DNA of 64,000 nucleotides from Rhizobium sp. 16-488-2b (GTDB lineage Bacteria > Pseudomonadota > Alphaproteobacteria > Rhizobiales > Rhizobiaceae), in NCBI RefSeq assembly GCF_017741815.1, contig NZ_JAGHMF010000009.1, positions 62,001 to 126,000 of the forward strand. The letters run 5' to 3'. Every line of letters begins with the position of its first letter. The stretch's first letter is position 1. A program made the position numbers and the translations under genes. This document shows, piece after piece, positions 30,174 through 38,484 of the stretch. A model generated the notes under the pieces. The model did not search any database. It was not told the origin of the DNA and was given only the letters and a program-made list of their open reading frames with translations.

Positions 30174-31520
30174 ATGAAGCACCGGGATGACATGCGTGCG
30201 ACCGTCGTTGTGCCCGTGCTCAAGCAGGCACGCGGCAGCCGCGGCAGTGCCGACACCGTCACCACGACCCGCACGCCGGAAAGCCGCCTCGAAGAGGCGA
30301 CTGGCCTGGCGCAGGCGATCGATCTCGATGTGGTCAAGGGCACCGTCGTCACCGTCAGCGAGCCGCGTCCGGCAACGCTGATGGGCACCGGCAAGATCCA
30401 GGAGATCAAGGACAGCCTTGATGAGACTGATTCCGGCCTCGTTATCGTCGATCATCCGTTGACCCCGGTTCAGCAGCGCAATCTCGAGAAGGAATGGAAC
30501 GCCAAGGTCATCGACCGCACGGGCCTCATTCTCGAAATCTTCGGCCGCCGCGCCTCCACCAAGGAAGGCACGCTGCAGGTCGATCTCGCGCATCTCAACT
30601 ATCAGAAGGGCCGGCTGGTTCGCAGCTGGACCCACCTTGAGCGTCAGCGCGGTGGCGGTGGCTTCATGGGTGGTCCAGGTGAAACCCAGATCGAAGCCGA
30701 CCGTCGCATGCTGCAGGACCGCATCATCAAGCTCGAGCGCGAGCTGGAGCAGGTGGTTCGCACGCGCCAGCTGCATCGCGCCAAGCGCCGCAAGGTGCCG
30801 CATCCGATCGTGGCACTGGTGGGTTACACCAACGCCGGCAAGTCGACGCTGTTCAACCGCATCACCGGCGCCGGTGTTCTGGCCGAAGACATGCTGTTTG
30901 CGACGCTCGACCCGACCCTGCGCCGCATGAAGCTGCCGCATGGCCGCACCGTGATCCTGTCGGACACCGTCGGCTTCATCTCCGACCTGCCGACCCACCT
31001 CGTCGCCGCCTTCCGCGCGACGCTGGAAGAGGTGCTGGAAGCGGACCTCGTCCTGCACGTCCGCGACATGGCCGATGAGGACAACCAGGCGCAAAGCGCC
31101 GACGTGCTCCGCATCCTGAAGGATCTCGGCATCAACGAGGCCGAAGGCGAAAAGCGTATCATCGAGGTCTGGAACAAGATCGACCGCCTTGAGCGGGAAA
31201 ACCACGAAGCGATCGTCCAGAAGGCGGAAGGCGCGCGCAATGTCGTGGCCGTCTCCGCCGTGACGGGCGAGGGCGTCGATGCGCTGATGGAAGAGATCAG
31301 CCGCAGGCTGTCCGGCGTGCTGACGGAAACCACCGTCGTGCTCCCGGTCGACAAGCTGGCCTTGCTGCCATGGCTTTACGATCACGCCATCGTCGACAGC
31401 CGCGAAGACAATGAGGATGGATCGATCACGCTCGATCTCAGGCTGTCTGAAACGGAAGCTGTCGAACTTGAGCGCCGGCTTGGCAATACGACCAGGCCGA
31501 AGGAAGACTGGGAGCGCTGA
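30174..31520 (+). CDS. hflX: GTPase HflX
   Basis: HflX is a ribosome-associated GTPase that rescues stalled or hibernating ribosomes. The protein is about 448 aa. An N-terminal HflX domain (LMGTGKIQEIKDSL, FGRRASTKEGTLQVDLAHLNYQ, GGFMGGPGETQIEADRR) precedes the G domain with G1 GYTNAGKST, G3 DTVGFI and G4 NKID. The start is uncertain: the frame is open back into hfq, but the first ATG after the hfq stop is 30174. Protein-like residues continue upstream of it without an ATG, GTG or TTG, so a rare start codon is possible. Confidence 0.93.
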   Translation: MKHRDDMRATVVVPVLKQARGSRGSADTVTTTRTPESRLEEATGLAQAIDLDVVKGTVVTVSEPRPATLMGTGKIQEIKDSLDETDSGLVIVDHPLTPVQQRNLEKEWNAKVIDRTGLILEIFGRRASTKEGTLQVDLAHLNYQKGRLVRSWTHLERQRGGGGFMGGPGETQIEADRRMLQDRIIKLERELEQVVRTRQLHRAKRRKVPHPIVALVGYTNAGKSTLFNRITGAGVLAEDMLFATLDPTLRRMKLPHGRTVILSDTVGFISDLPTHLVAAFRATLEEVLEADLVLHVRDMADEDNQAQSADVLRILKDLGINEAEGEKRIIEVWNKIDRLERENHEAIVQKAEGARNVVAVSAVTGEGVDALMEEISRRLSGVLTETTVVLPVDKLALLPWLYDHAIVDSREDNEDGSITLDLRLSETEAVELERRLGNTTRPKEDWER

Positions 31521-31555
31521 TCAGGCGCCCCCCGTTCTCTATGTGTCGCGCTCGG

Positions 31556-32785
31556 CTAAACCAGCGCGCCCTCATCCTGCTCGGCGACTTTCCTCTCTGA
31601 CGCAAGTCGATCGAGCTCGATCCGTCCAACCGGATCGAGCAACTCACCTGTGACCAGCGTTGTGATCAGGCTGCGCACCAGCGGCAGCTTGGTCGCCGGG
31701 CCAATCATGATGTCGCGGCTGAAAGGCAGCACTGAACTGTCTGATTGATAGAATGGCGTCAGGATACGGCTGAGCAGCTGATAGAACCGGATATGGATCT
31801 GCCGCTGCTTCAGGTGACGCTCGATGGCCTCGCCGACCGTTGCCTCGCGGCAGAGCGCCGAAGCGAGAGACGCCGCGTCGAGCAGCGCCATGTTGGCTCC
31901 CTGGCCGAGCTGCGGGCTCGTCGCATGCCAGGCATCGCCGATCTTCACCGTGTGCTTTCCAACGATCGGCGTGCGGGTCAGATGCCGGTAGCGCGCGTGT
32001 ACCGGCTCGGCCACGGCGGCAAGCGCTTCCGCTTCAGGCCAGAAGGATCGTACCGAGTCGATCCAGACCTCGCGCCTGGCGGCCCGCCACGCCTCGAAAT
32101 CCCTGTTGCGGATGCTCCAGAAGAACGTCGCCATCGGAGCCGCGCCGTCGCGTGCCGTGCCGACAGGCAGCACGCCGGCCATCTGGCTTGCCCTCTTGTA
32201 GCGTTGCTCCAGTTCGTCCTTGCGGAAGACGCCATGCTCCGGCCACGGAACCGTCGCCCAGAGCGCCCCATAGCCGAGCTCGGTGGCGGCCTTCGCGGCG
32301 AGCGGCGAGTTGGCGCCCATGGCGTCGATGGCGAGATCGGCGGTCGCTGTGCGTATGCCGCCGTCGAGGACCAGGCGCGGCGCGCTGCCTGCCTCGATCT
32401 CCGTCACCCGTGATGATGTCTCGAACCGCACCCCTGCACTGATCGCAGCCTCAAGCAAGAGATCGAACAGCGCGACGCGCTGGATGGCGATGCCGTAGGC
32501 GCCTGGGCGGTAGCCGACGTCGAGCACCGTCCGACCGTTGCCGGACAGGCTCCCATGCATGCGGCTGATGCGGGCGCCGCGCGCCTCGACTTGATCAAGC
32601 AGACCCATGCGCGAGAGCACGGCCGCCCCCGTCGGCTGCAGCACGAAGCCGGAGCCGACGGGCTGCGGCGCGCTCATCTGGTCATAGATGGTCACGCGGG
32701 CGCCTCGGCTTGCCAGAAGGGCGGCCAGCGAAAGACCGCCAACACCGGCGCCGGCAATCGCGATGTCGAGCGTTTCAAGCTTCAT
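31556..32785 (-). CDS. FAD-dependent monooxygenase (PHBH fold)
   Basis: This 409-aa flavoprotein has the N-terminal FAD motif IAGAGVGGLSLAALLASRGARV, the YGIAIQRVALFDLLL substrate-side block and the second FAD motif GDAWHATSPQLGQGANMALLDA (GD-x-H-x7-G-x-G). It resembles salicylate/ubiquinone-type aromatic hydroxylases, but the substrate cannot be told. The ATG at 32785 begins MKLETLDIAIAGAGV. It lies 11 bp downstream of mazG on the same strand and is convergent with hflX. Confidence 0.87.
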   Translation of the reverse strand: MKLETLDIAIAGAGVGGLSLAALLASRGARVTIYDQMSAPQPVGSGFVLQPTGAAVLSRMGLLDQVEARGARISRMHGSLSGNGRTVLDVGYRPGAYGIAIQRVALFDLLLEAAISAGVRFETSSRVTEIEAGSAPRLVLDGGIRTATADLAIDAMGANSPLAAKAATELGYGALWATVPWPEHGVFRKDELEQRYKRASQMAGVLPVGTARDGAAPMATFFWSIRNRDFEAWRAARREVWIDSVRSFWPEAEALAAVAEPVHARYRHLTRTPIVGKHTVKIGDAWHATSPQLGQGANMALLDAASLASALCREATVGEAIERHLKQRQIHIRFYQLLSRILTPFYQSDSSVLPFSRDIMIGPATKLPLVRSLITTLVTGELLDPVGRIELDRLASERKVAEQDEGALV

Positions 32786-32796
32786 GGCGCGCCCAG

Positions 32797-33630
32797 TCAG
32801 CCCACCTGTCGCTCGATGGCCTTGGCCGCCTGCCATAGCTCTTCCATCCGCTCCAGCGTCGCGGCCTCCAGCGTTTCACCTTCCGCTTCAAGAGACGTTT
32901 CTATATGGTTGAAACGGCGCCTGAACTTGGTATTCGTACCGCGCAGAGATTGCTCCGGATCAGCCTTCACATGCCGGCCGATATTGACCACGGCGAAGAT
33001 CAGATCGCCGAGTTCGTCGCTCACCTTGGTGTGGTCGCCCGAGGCCAGCGCTTCCCTCAGTTCCGCGATTTCCTCCTCGATCTTGTCGAGAATGGGCTCC
33101 GGCGCCGACCAGTCGAATCCGACCTTGGCGGCGCGTTCCTGCAGCTTCAGCGCTTCCGTCAGCGCCGGAAAGCTGCGCTGCACCGAGCCGAGAAAGCCGG
33201 CCTTGAAATCCTCCGAGATCCCCCGCGCGGCCCGGCGCTCGGCACGCTCGGGCTTTTCCGCCTGCTTGATATCGTCCCACTGCTTCTTCACCGCGTCGGG
33301 CGTATCCGCCTCGGAGCGGGCGAAGACGTGCGGATGGCGGCGGATCATCTTCCGCGTGATCGCCTCGACGACATCGCCGAACGAAAACTCTCCGGCCTCC
33401 TCGGCCATGCGGGCATGGAACACGACCTGCAGAAGCAGATCGCCGAGCTCGTCGCAGAGATCGTCCATGTCGTTGCGCTCGATCGCGTCGGAGACCTCAT
33501 AGGCCTCCTCGATCGTATAGGGCTTGATCGTCTCGAAGGTCTGGACGATGTCCCATGGGCAGCCGGTCTCGGGATTGCGAAGGGCTGCCATGATCTCTAT
33601 CAGGCGCGAAATGTCTTTGGAGGCTTCCAT
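32797..33630 (-). CDS. mazG: Nucleoside triphosphate pyrophosphohydrolase MazG
   Basis: MazG hydrolyses NTPs and dNTPs to monophosphates, cleaning damaged pools and lowering ppGpp signalling. The 277-aa protein has the opening RLIEIMAALRNPETGCPWD and two MazG domains, with acidic metal motifs EEAYEVSDAIE and DDLCDELGDLLLQVVFHA in the first and EEEIAELREAL with DELGDLIFAVVN in the second. It lies 20 bp past the deaminase gene on the same strand. Confidence 0.96.
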   Translation of the reverse strand: MEASKDISRLIEIMAALRNPETGCPWDIVQTFETIKPYTIEEAYEVSDAIERNDMDDLCDELGDLLLQVVFHARMAEEAGEFSFGDVVEAITRKMIRRHPHVFARSEADTPDAVKKQWDDIKQAEKPERAERRAARGISEDFKAGFLGSVQRSFPALTEALKLQERAAKVGFDWSAPEPILDKIEEEIAELREALASGDHTKVSDELGDLIFAVVNIGRHVKADPEQSLRGTNTKFRRRFNHIETSLEAEGETLEAATLERMEELWQAAKAIERQVG

Positions 33631-33649
33631 CGTGTTCTGGCCGATCGTG

Positions 33650-34237
33650 TCAGTTCAACGGAATGTCGTTGTCGCCCTTGGACGACTGATAGCTTTCGGA
33701 GAGCGCGTCGTAGCGAGCCTTGATCCGCGCCGTCTGCGCCTTCAGCTCGGCCTTCTTGGCATCGCTTTCGGTCTCGACGAGATCGGCGATCGCGAAGCTG
33801 TTCCAGAAGGCGTTGCTGCGCCGGTAGCCGCCGGGCTCGAGCCCGAACACTTCCTTCAGGATCTTCAGGTCGTGAGGGATCGCGAAGGCGTCGCGGGAAT
33901 CCTCGTGGCTGAAGAAATAGTAGAAATTGTCGAAGCCCGCCCAGGTGATTGCCGACATGCACATGGTGCAGGGTTCATGCGTCGAGAGGAAGATCAGGTC
34001 CTTGGTCGCGGGCTTCTCGCCCAGTTCGTAGAAGCGCTTCAGCGTGTGCACCTCGCCATGCCAGAGCGGGTTTTCCAGCTCGTTGTTGGTCTCGGCAACC
34101 ACGAGCGAAAGGTCCGATTTGCGCAGGATGGCCGCGCCGAAGACCTTGTTGCCGAGGCCGACGCCACGTTCGGTCATCGGCAGGATATCGTGCTCCATGA
34201 CATCGAGCAGGCGGGCGGCAATGGTGGTGTCGGACAT
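33650..34237 (-). CDS. Cytidine/deoxycytidylate-family nucleoside deaminase
   Basis: This 195-aa zinc-dependent deaminase fold has the ligand/catalytic pair His60-Gly-Glu62 (LWHGEVHTLK) and Cys90-x2-Cys93 (EPCTMCMSA). It is longer than TadA and lacks that enzyme's usual sequence around the motif. The C terminus is a charged helix (KKAELKAQTARIKARYDALS). The substrate is unknown; its neighbour mazG suggests nucleotide housekeeping. AAGGAG precedes the ATG. Confidence 0.85.
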   Translation of the reverse strand: MSDTTIAARLLDVMEHDILPMTERGVGLGNKVFGAAILRKSDLSLVVAETNNELENPLWHGEVHTLKRFYELGEKPATKDLIFLSTHEPCTMCMSAITWAGFDNFYYFFSHEDSRDAFAIPHDLKILKEVFGLEPGGYRRSNAFWNSFAIADLVETESDAKKAELKAQTARIKARYDALSESYQSSKGDNDIPLN

Positions 34238-34499
34238 GGTGTTCTCCTTGTTGCCGGCACTTTATCGCCGGTGCTGCGCGAGGCAAACGAGGATTCTTGG
34301 CCGCACCCGAATTTGTCACAGGCTTTGTGCCGCATTGCAGCGTGATTCATCGTGCCACGGGCGCCGCATCGGTGAGTTTTGCTCAAATCATTGACATGCC
34401 GGGTAAAACAATACGCGGTCGTAGCGGGTTTGGAATTTATGTTTCTTCATTTGGCTGGTTGGGTGGTGCATATTCCGGCAACTTCGAAATGGATTGATG

Positions 34500-35936
34500 A
34501 TGCCTTCCAAGAGTGAGCAACTGTCGGTTTTTCCTGCCTTCGTTCGTGTCGAAGGCAAGATTGCGGCTGTCTTCGGCAATGGCGATGAAGCCTTCGCCAA
34601 GGTGCGCCTGCTGTCGAACACCAAGGCCCGGATCGTCGCCTACACGGATCGCCCCGAGGCCGATTACCACGCCCATCTGATCGCCAACCGCATCGAAACC
34701 GTCCGCGCCGCCTTCGCGGCTGAGCAGATCGAAGGCGCAACGCTGGTCTTCGCGGCCACAGGCGATGCCGCCGCCGATCGCGCCATCGTCGACGCCGCGC
34801 GCGCCGCCAAGGTCCCAGCCAATGCTGTCGATCAGCCCGACTACTGTGATTTCTACACCCCGGCGCTCGTCAATCGCGCGCCTGTCGCGGTTGCGATCGG
34901 CACGGAAGGGGCAGGGCCTGTTCTCGCGCAGATGATCCGCGCTCAGGTCGATCAGCTGCTGGCGCCGTCGCTCGGTCGCCTTGCCGAGCTGGCGGTCAGC
35001 TATCGCGGTCGCGTCGAGCATGCGCTTGAGAAGGGTGCCACGCGTCGTCTCTTCTGGCGCCGCTTCTTCTCCGGTGCCGTGGCCGATGCTGTTTCCAACG
35101 AGAATATGCCGCAGGCACAACGCCGTGCCGACGAACTGTTGCGCTCCGCCGACAAGGCCGAGGGCCGCATCTGGCTGGTCGGTGCCGGTCCGGGCGCCGC
35201 CGATCTTTTGACGCTGCGCGCCCAGCGCGTGATGATGGACGCCGATGTCATCGTCTATGACGCATTGGTGCCGCAGGAAATCGTCGACATGGGCCGCCGC
35301 GATGCCGAGCGCCTCTCGGTCGGCAAGCGCAAGGGCTGTCATTCCAAGTCGCAGGAAGAGATCAACGACCTCCTCGTCTATCTCGGCCGCGAGGGCAAGC
35401 GCGTCGTTCGCTTGAAGTCAGGCGATCCGCTGGTCTATGGCCGCGCCGGCGAGGAAATGGCCGCTCTGCGCGCCGCCGGCATCGCCTATGAAGTCGTGCC
35501 CGGCATCACCTCTGCTTTCGCCGCCGCCGCCGATTTCGAACTGCCGTTGACGCTCCGCGGCGTTGCCTCGTCTCTGGTCTTCACGACCGGCCACGATCTG
35601 ACCGGCGACGTGCTTCCCGATTGGGCAAGCCTTGCCGTATCGGGCGCCACGATCGCCGTCTACATGGGCCGCACCGTCGCGGCATCCGTTGCCGAGCGCC
35701 TGATGCATGCCGGCATCGCGCCGGAGACGACGGTCGCCGTCATCGAGAACGCCAGCCGCGCCGATCGCCGGCTGATGCATGGTACGCTTCGCGATCTGCC
35801 CGATCTGCAGAGCCGTGATGAACTCACCGGACCTGTCATGGTCATCATCGGCGACGCCGTTGCGGGCGCCAATTTCGAACTGTCCGAACCGCTGGTGCGT
35901 GCACGCGCCCGGTCCGATGAACTGCTAAGGAGCTGA
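34500..35936 (+). CDS. cysG: Siroheme synthase (CysG-type multifunctional)
   Basis: This enzyme makes siroheme for sulfite or nitrite reductase. The N-terminal part (about 1-210) is precorrin-2 dehydrogenase/ferrochelatase (AAVFGNGDEAFAKVRLLSNTKARI). The C-terminal part (about 220-475) is uroporphyrinogen-III methyltransferase (WLVGAGPGAADLLTLRAQ, YDALV, GDPLVYGRAGEE, VVPGITSAFAAAA). About 478 aa. Two adjacent ATGs (34497, 34500) are possible starts. It opens the sulfite-reduction operon and ends 2 bp before the DUF2849 gene. Confidence 0.95.
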   Translation: MPSKSEQLSVFPAFVRVEGKIAAVFGNGDEAFAKVRLLSNTKARIVAYTDRPEADYHAHLIANRIETVRAAFAAEQIEGATLVFAATGDAAADRAIVDAARAAKVPANAVDQPDYCDFYTPALVNRAPVAVAIGTEGAGPVLAQMIRAQVDQLLAPSLGRLAELAVSYRGRVEHALEKGATRRLFWRRFFSGAVADAVSNENMPQAQRRADELLRSADKAEGRIWLVGAGPGAADLLTLRAQRVMMDADVIVYDALVPQEIVDMGRRDAERLSVGKRKGCHSKSQEEINDLLVYLGREGKRVVRLKSGDPLVYGRAGEEMAALRAAGIAYEVVPGITSAFAAAADFELPLTLRGVASSLVFTTGHDLTGDVLPDWASLAVSGATIAVYMGRTVAASVAERLMHAGIAPETTVAVIENASRADRRLMHGTLRDLPDLQSRDELTGPVMVIIGDAVAGANFELSEPLVRARARSDELLRS

Positions 35937-35938
35937 CT

Positions 35939-36253
35939 ATGGGAGACAAGGTTCTGACCGCCAACAGGCTGACCGACGGCATCGCCGTCTGGCTCGATGC
36001 CAACGGCACCTGGGTGACGTCGCTGCAGGATGCGCTGGTCGCGCGCCATGCCGAGGCCGTTGCCGCGCTGGAGGCGATCGGCAAGAAGTCCTATGCCGAT
36101 AATCTGGTCGTCGATGTCGCCGTGGTTGACGTGCAGGAGACCGATGGTGTTCTCTGGCCGCTGCGCCTTCGCGAGCGCATTCGTGCACAGGGTCCGACCA
36201 TGGAATACGCGCCGGGCTACAAGCCCGCCGATCCCGCATTCATTGCAGTCTGA
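35939..36253 (+). CDS. DUF2849 family protein
   Basis: This 104-aa protein (MGDKVLTANRLTDGIAVWLDANGTWV at its start) is a small family found next to cysI in many Alphaproteobacteria. No catalytic motif or membrane segment is evident. Its place between siroheme synthase and sulfite reductase, with spacings of 2 and 8 bp, argues for a role in sulfite reductase assembly or function, but this is inferred from context. Confidence 0.88.
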   Translation: MGDKVLTANRLTDGIAVWLDANGTWVTSLQDALVARHAEAVAALEAIGKKSYADNLVVDVAVVDVQETDGVLWPLRLRERIRAQGPTMEYAPGYKPADPAFIAV

Positions 36254-36261
36254 GGAATACG

Positions 36262-37935
36262 ATGTACCGTTACGATGAATTTGACCACGCCTTTGTCGCC
36301 GAGCGCGTCGCGCAGTTCCGCGATCAGGTTGAGCGCCGTCTGTCCGGCGAGCTCGCCGAGGATGCGTTCAAGCCGCTGCGCCTGATGAACGGCGTCTATC
36401 TCCAGCTGCATGCCTACATGCTGCGTATCGCCATTCCCTACGGCACGCTGAATTCCAAGCAGATGCGCATGCTGGCCCATGTCGCGCGCACCTACGATCG
36501 TGGCTACGGCCACTTCACCACGCGTCAGAACCTGCAGTTCAACTGGCCGAAGCTGTCGGACATGCCCGACGTGCTTGCCGAACTCGCCACCGTCGAGATG
36601 CACGCGATCCAGACCTCGGGCAACTGCATCAGAAACGTCACCGCCGACCACTTCGCCGGTGCCGCCGCCGATGAAGTCGCCGATCCGCGCCCATACGCCG
36701 AAATCCTGCGCCAGTGGTCCTCCGTTCATCCGGAGTTCTCGTTCCTGCCGCGCAAGTTCAAGATCGCCGTCACCGGCGCCGAGCGCGACCGCGCCGCGAT
36801 CCAGGTCCACGACATCGGCCTGCACCTGAAGAAGAACGACAAGGGCGAGATCGGCTTTGCCGTCTACGTCGGTGGCGGCCAGGGCCGTACGCCGATGATC
36901 GCCAAGCTGATCAAGGACTTCCTGCCGGAAGAGGACCTGCTGTCCTACACCACCGCTGTCATGCGCGTTTATAACCTGCACGGCCGCCGCGACAACAAGT
37001 ACAAGGCCCGCATCAAGATCCTCGTCCACGAAACGGGCGCTGAAGAGCTGGCCCGCCAGGTCGAGGTCGAGTTCGCGGCGCTGAAGGACACCGAGCTGAA
37101 GCTGCCAGAAGCCGACGTCGCCGCTATCACCGCTTACTTCGCACCGCCGGCTCTGCCGCAGCGTGCCGAAGGCTGGGAAAATCTCGCTCGGTGGAAGAAG
37201 GCCGATCCGGCGTTCTCCCGCTGGGTCCACCAGAATGTGCAGCCGCATAAGAATCCCGATTACGGCATGGTGACGATCTCGCTGAAGCCGATCGGCGGCA
37301 TCCCGGGTGACGCCTCCGACAGCCAGATGGATGCGGTCGCCGATATCGCCGAGGAATACGCCTTCGACGAAATCCGCGTCAGCCACGAGCAGAACCTGAT
37401 CCTGCCGCATGTAGCGCTGGCCGATCTCGAAGCCGTCTATCGCGGCCTCGTCGCCATCGGTCTCGCCGAAGCCAATGCCGGCCTGATCACGGATATCATT
37501 GCCTGTCCCGGCTTGGACTACTGCGCGCTCGCCAATGCTCGCTCCATCCCCGTCGCGCAGGAAATCTCGAAGCGTTTCGGCAACCCCGAGCGTCAAGCTG
37601 AAATCGGCGAGCTGAAGATCAAGATCTCCGGCTGCATCAACGCCTGCGGTCACCACCATGTCGGCCATATCGGCCTCTTGGGTGTCGAGAAGAAGGGAGC
37701 CGAGCTCTACCAGATCACGCTCGGCGGTTCCGGTGACGAGCACACCTCGATCGGCGAAATCATCGGCCGTGGCTTCGAGCCGGAGAAGGTGACGGATGCG
37801 ATCGAAAAGATCGTCGATACCTATCTCGGCCTGCGCAACGATCCGTCCGAGATATTTCTCGATGCCTATCGCCGCGTCGGGCCGCAGCCTTTCAAGGATG
37901 CGCTCTACGGTGATTCCAAGGCGGAGGCTGCATGA
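36262..37935 (+). CDS. cysI: Sulfite reductase, hemoprotein (nitrite/sulfite reductase family)
   Basis: This is the siroheme [4Fe-4S] enzyme that reduces sulfite to sulfide. It is 557 aa with two ferredoxin-like repeats (QMRMLAHVARTYDRGYGHFTTRQNLQFNW, TSGNCIRNVTADHFAG) and the cluster cysteines in CPGLDYCALANARS and SGCINACGHHHVGHIG. No flavoprotein domain is fused, so it probably receives electrons from ferredoxin; a ferredoxin-NADP reductase gene lies about 12 kb away. It overlaps the DUF934 gene by 4 bp. Confidence 0.94.
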   Translation: MYRYDEFDHAFVAERVAQFRDQVERRLSGELAEDAFKPLRLMNGVYLQLHAYMLRIAIPYGTLNSKQMRMLAHVARTYDRGYGHFTTRQNLQFNWPKLSDMPDVLAELATVEMHAIQTSGNCIRNVTADHFAGAAADEVADPRPYAEILRQWSSVHPEFSFLPRKFKIAVTGAERDRAAIQVHDIGLHLKKNDKGEIGFAVYVGGGQGRTPMIAKLIKDFLPEEDLLSYTTAVMRVYNLHGRRDNKYKARIKILVHETGAEELARQVEVEFAALKDTELKLPEADVAAITAYFAPPALPQRAEGWENLARWKKADPAFSRWVHQNVQPHKNPDYGMVTISLKPIGGIPGDASDSQMDAVADIAEEYAFDEIRVSHEQNLILPHVALADLEAVYRGLVAIGLAEANAGLITDIIACPGLDYCALANARSIPVAQEISKRFGNPERQAEIGELKIKISGCINACGHHHVGHIGLLGVEKKGAELYQITLGGSGDEHTSIGEIIGRGFEPEKVTDAIEKIVDTYLGLRNDPSEIFLDAYRRVGPQPFKDALYGDSKAEAA

Positions 37936-38447
37936 TGACCAGGATCTGGAGAGAAACCGGCTTCGTCGAGAACGACCCCTGGGTCATCGAGACCGAAGAG
38001 GTGAAGGCCGGCGAGGGGCAGAAGCCTCTGCTCAGCCTCGAGGAACTGGTGGCCAAGGCCGACGAGAGCAATGAAGTCGGCTTCGGCGTGCTGATCAAGC
38101 CCGCCGACGACGTGCGCAAGCTGGAGCCCTATCTCTATCGCCTCGAACTCGTGGCGGTGGCGTTTCCTGCCTTCAACGACGGCCGCTCTTTCAGCCATGC
38201 CTCGCTGCTGCGCGAGCGTCTCGGCTACACCAACGAGCTTCGCGCCGTCGGCGATGTCTTGATCGACCAGGTGCCGCATATGCTGCGTTGCGGCATCGAT
38301 AGCTTCGCTGTAACCAACGAGACTGCGATAAAGCGTCTCACCGAGAAGCGCTTGCCGGAGATTCCGCATTATTATCAGCCGACTGCGCGTGACGCGGAGC
38401 CGGGCAAGAGCTATAGTTGGCGCCGTCAGGCGAAGCCGGCGGCATAA
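37932..38447 (+). CDS. DUF934 family protein
   Basis: This 171-aa protein (WRETGFVENDPWVIETEE at the start; NDGRSFSHASLLRERLGY in the middle) is conserved immediately after cysI in many Proteobacteria and is often labelled an oxidoreductase-associated protein. The FNDGRSFSxAxLLRxRxGYxGELRAVGDVLxDQ pattern is its signature. The biochemical role is unknown; genetic linkage points to sulfite reduction. It is coupled to cysI by ATGA. Confidence 0.9.
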   Translation: MMTRIWRETGFVENDPWVIETEEVKAGEGQKPLLSLEELVAKADESNEVGFGVLIKPADDVRKLEPYLYRLELVAVAFPAFNDGRSFSHASLLRERLGYTNELRAVGDVLIDQVPHMLRCGIDSFAVTNETAIKRLTEKRLPEIPHYYQPTARDAEPGKSYSWRRQAKPAA

Positions 38448-38484
38448 GGCCGGCTCGCCGTTTCAGAATTTGCGGAACGGTGCA

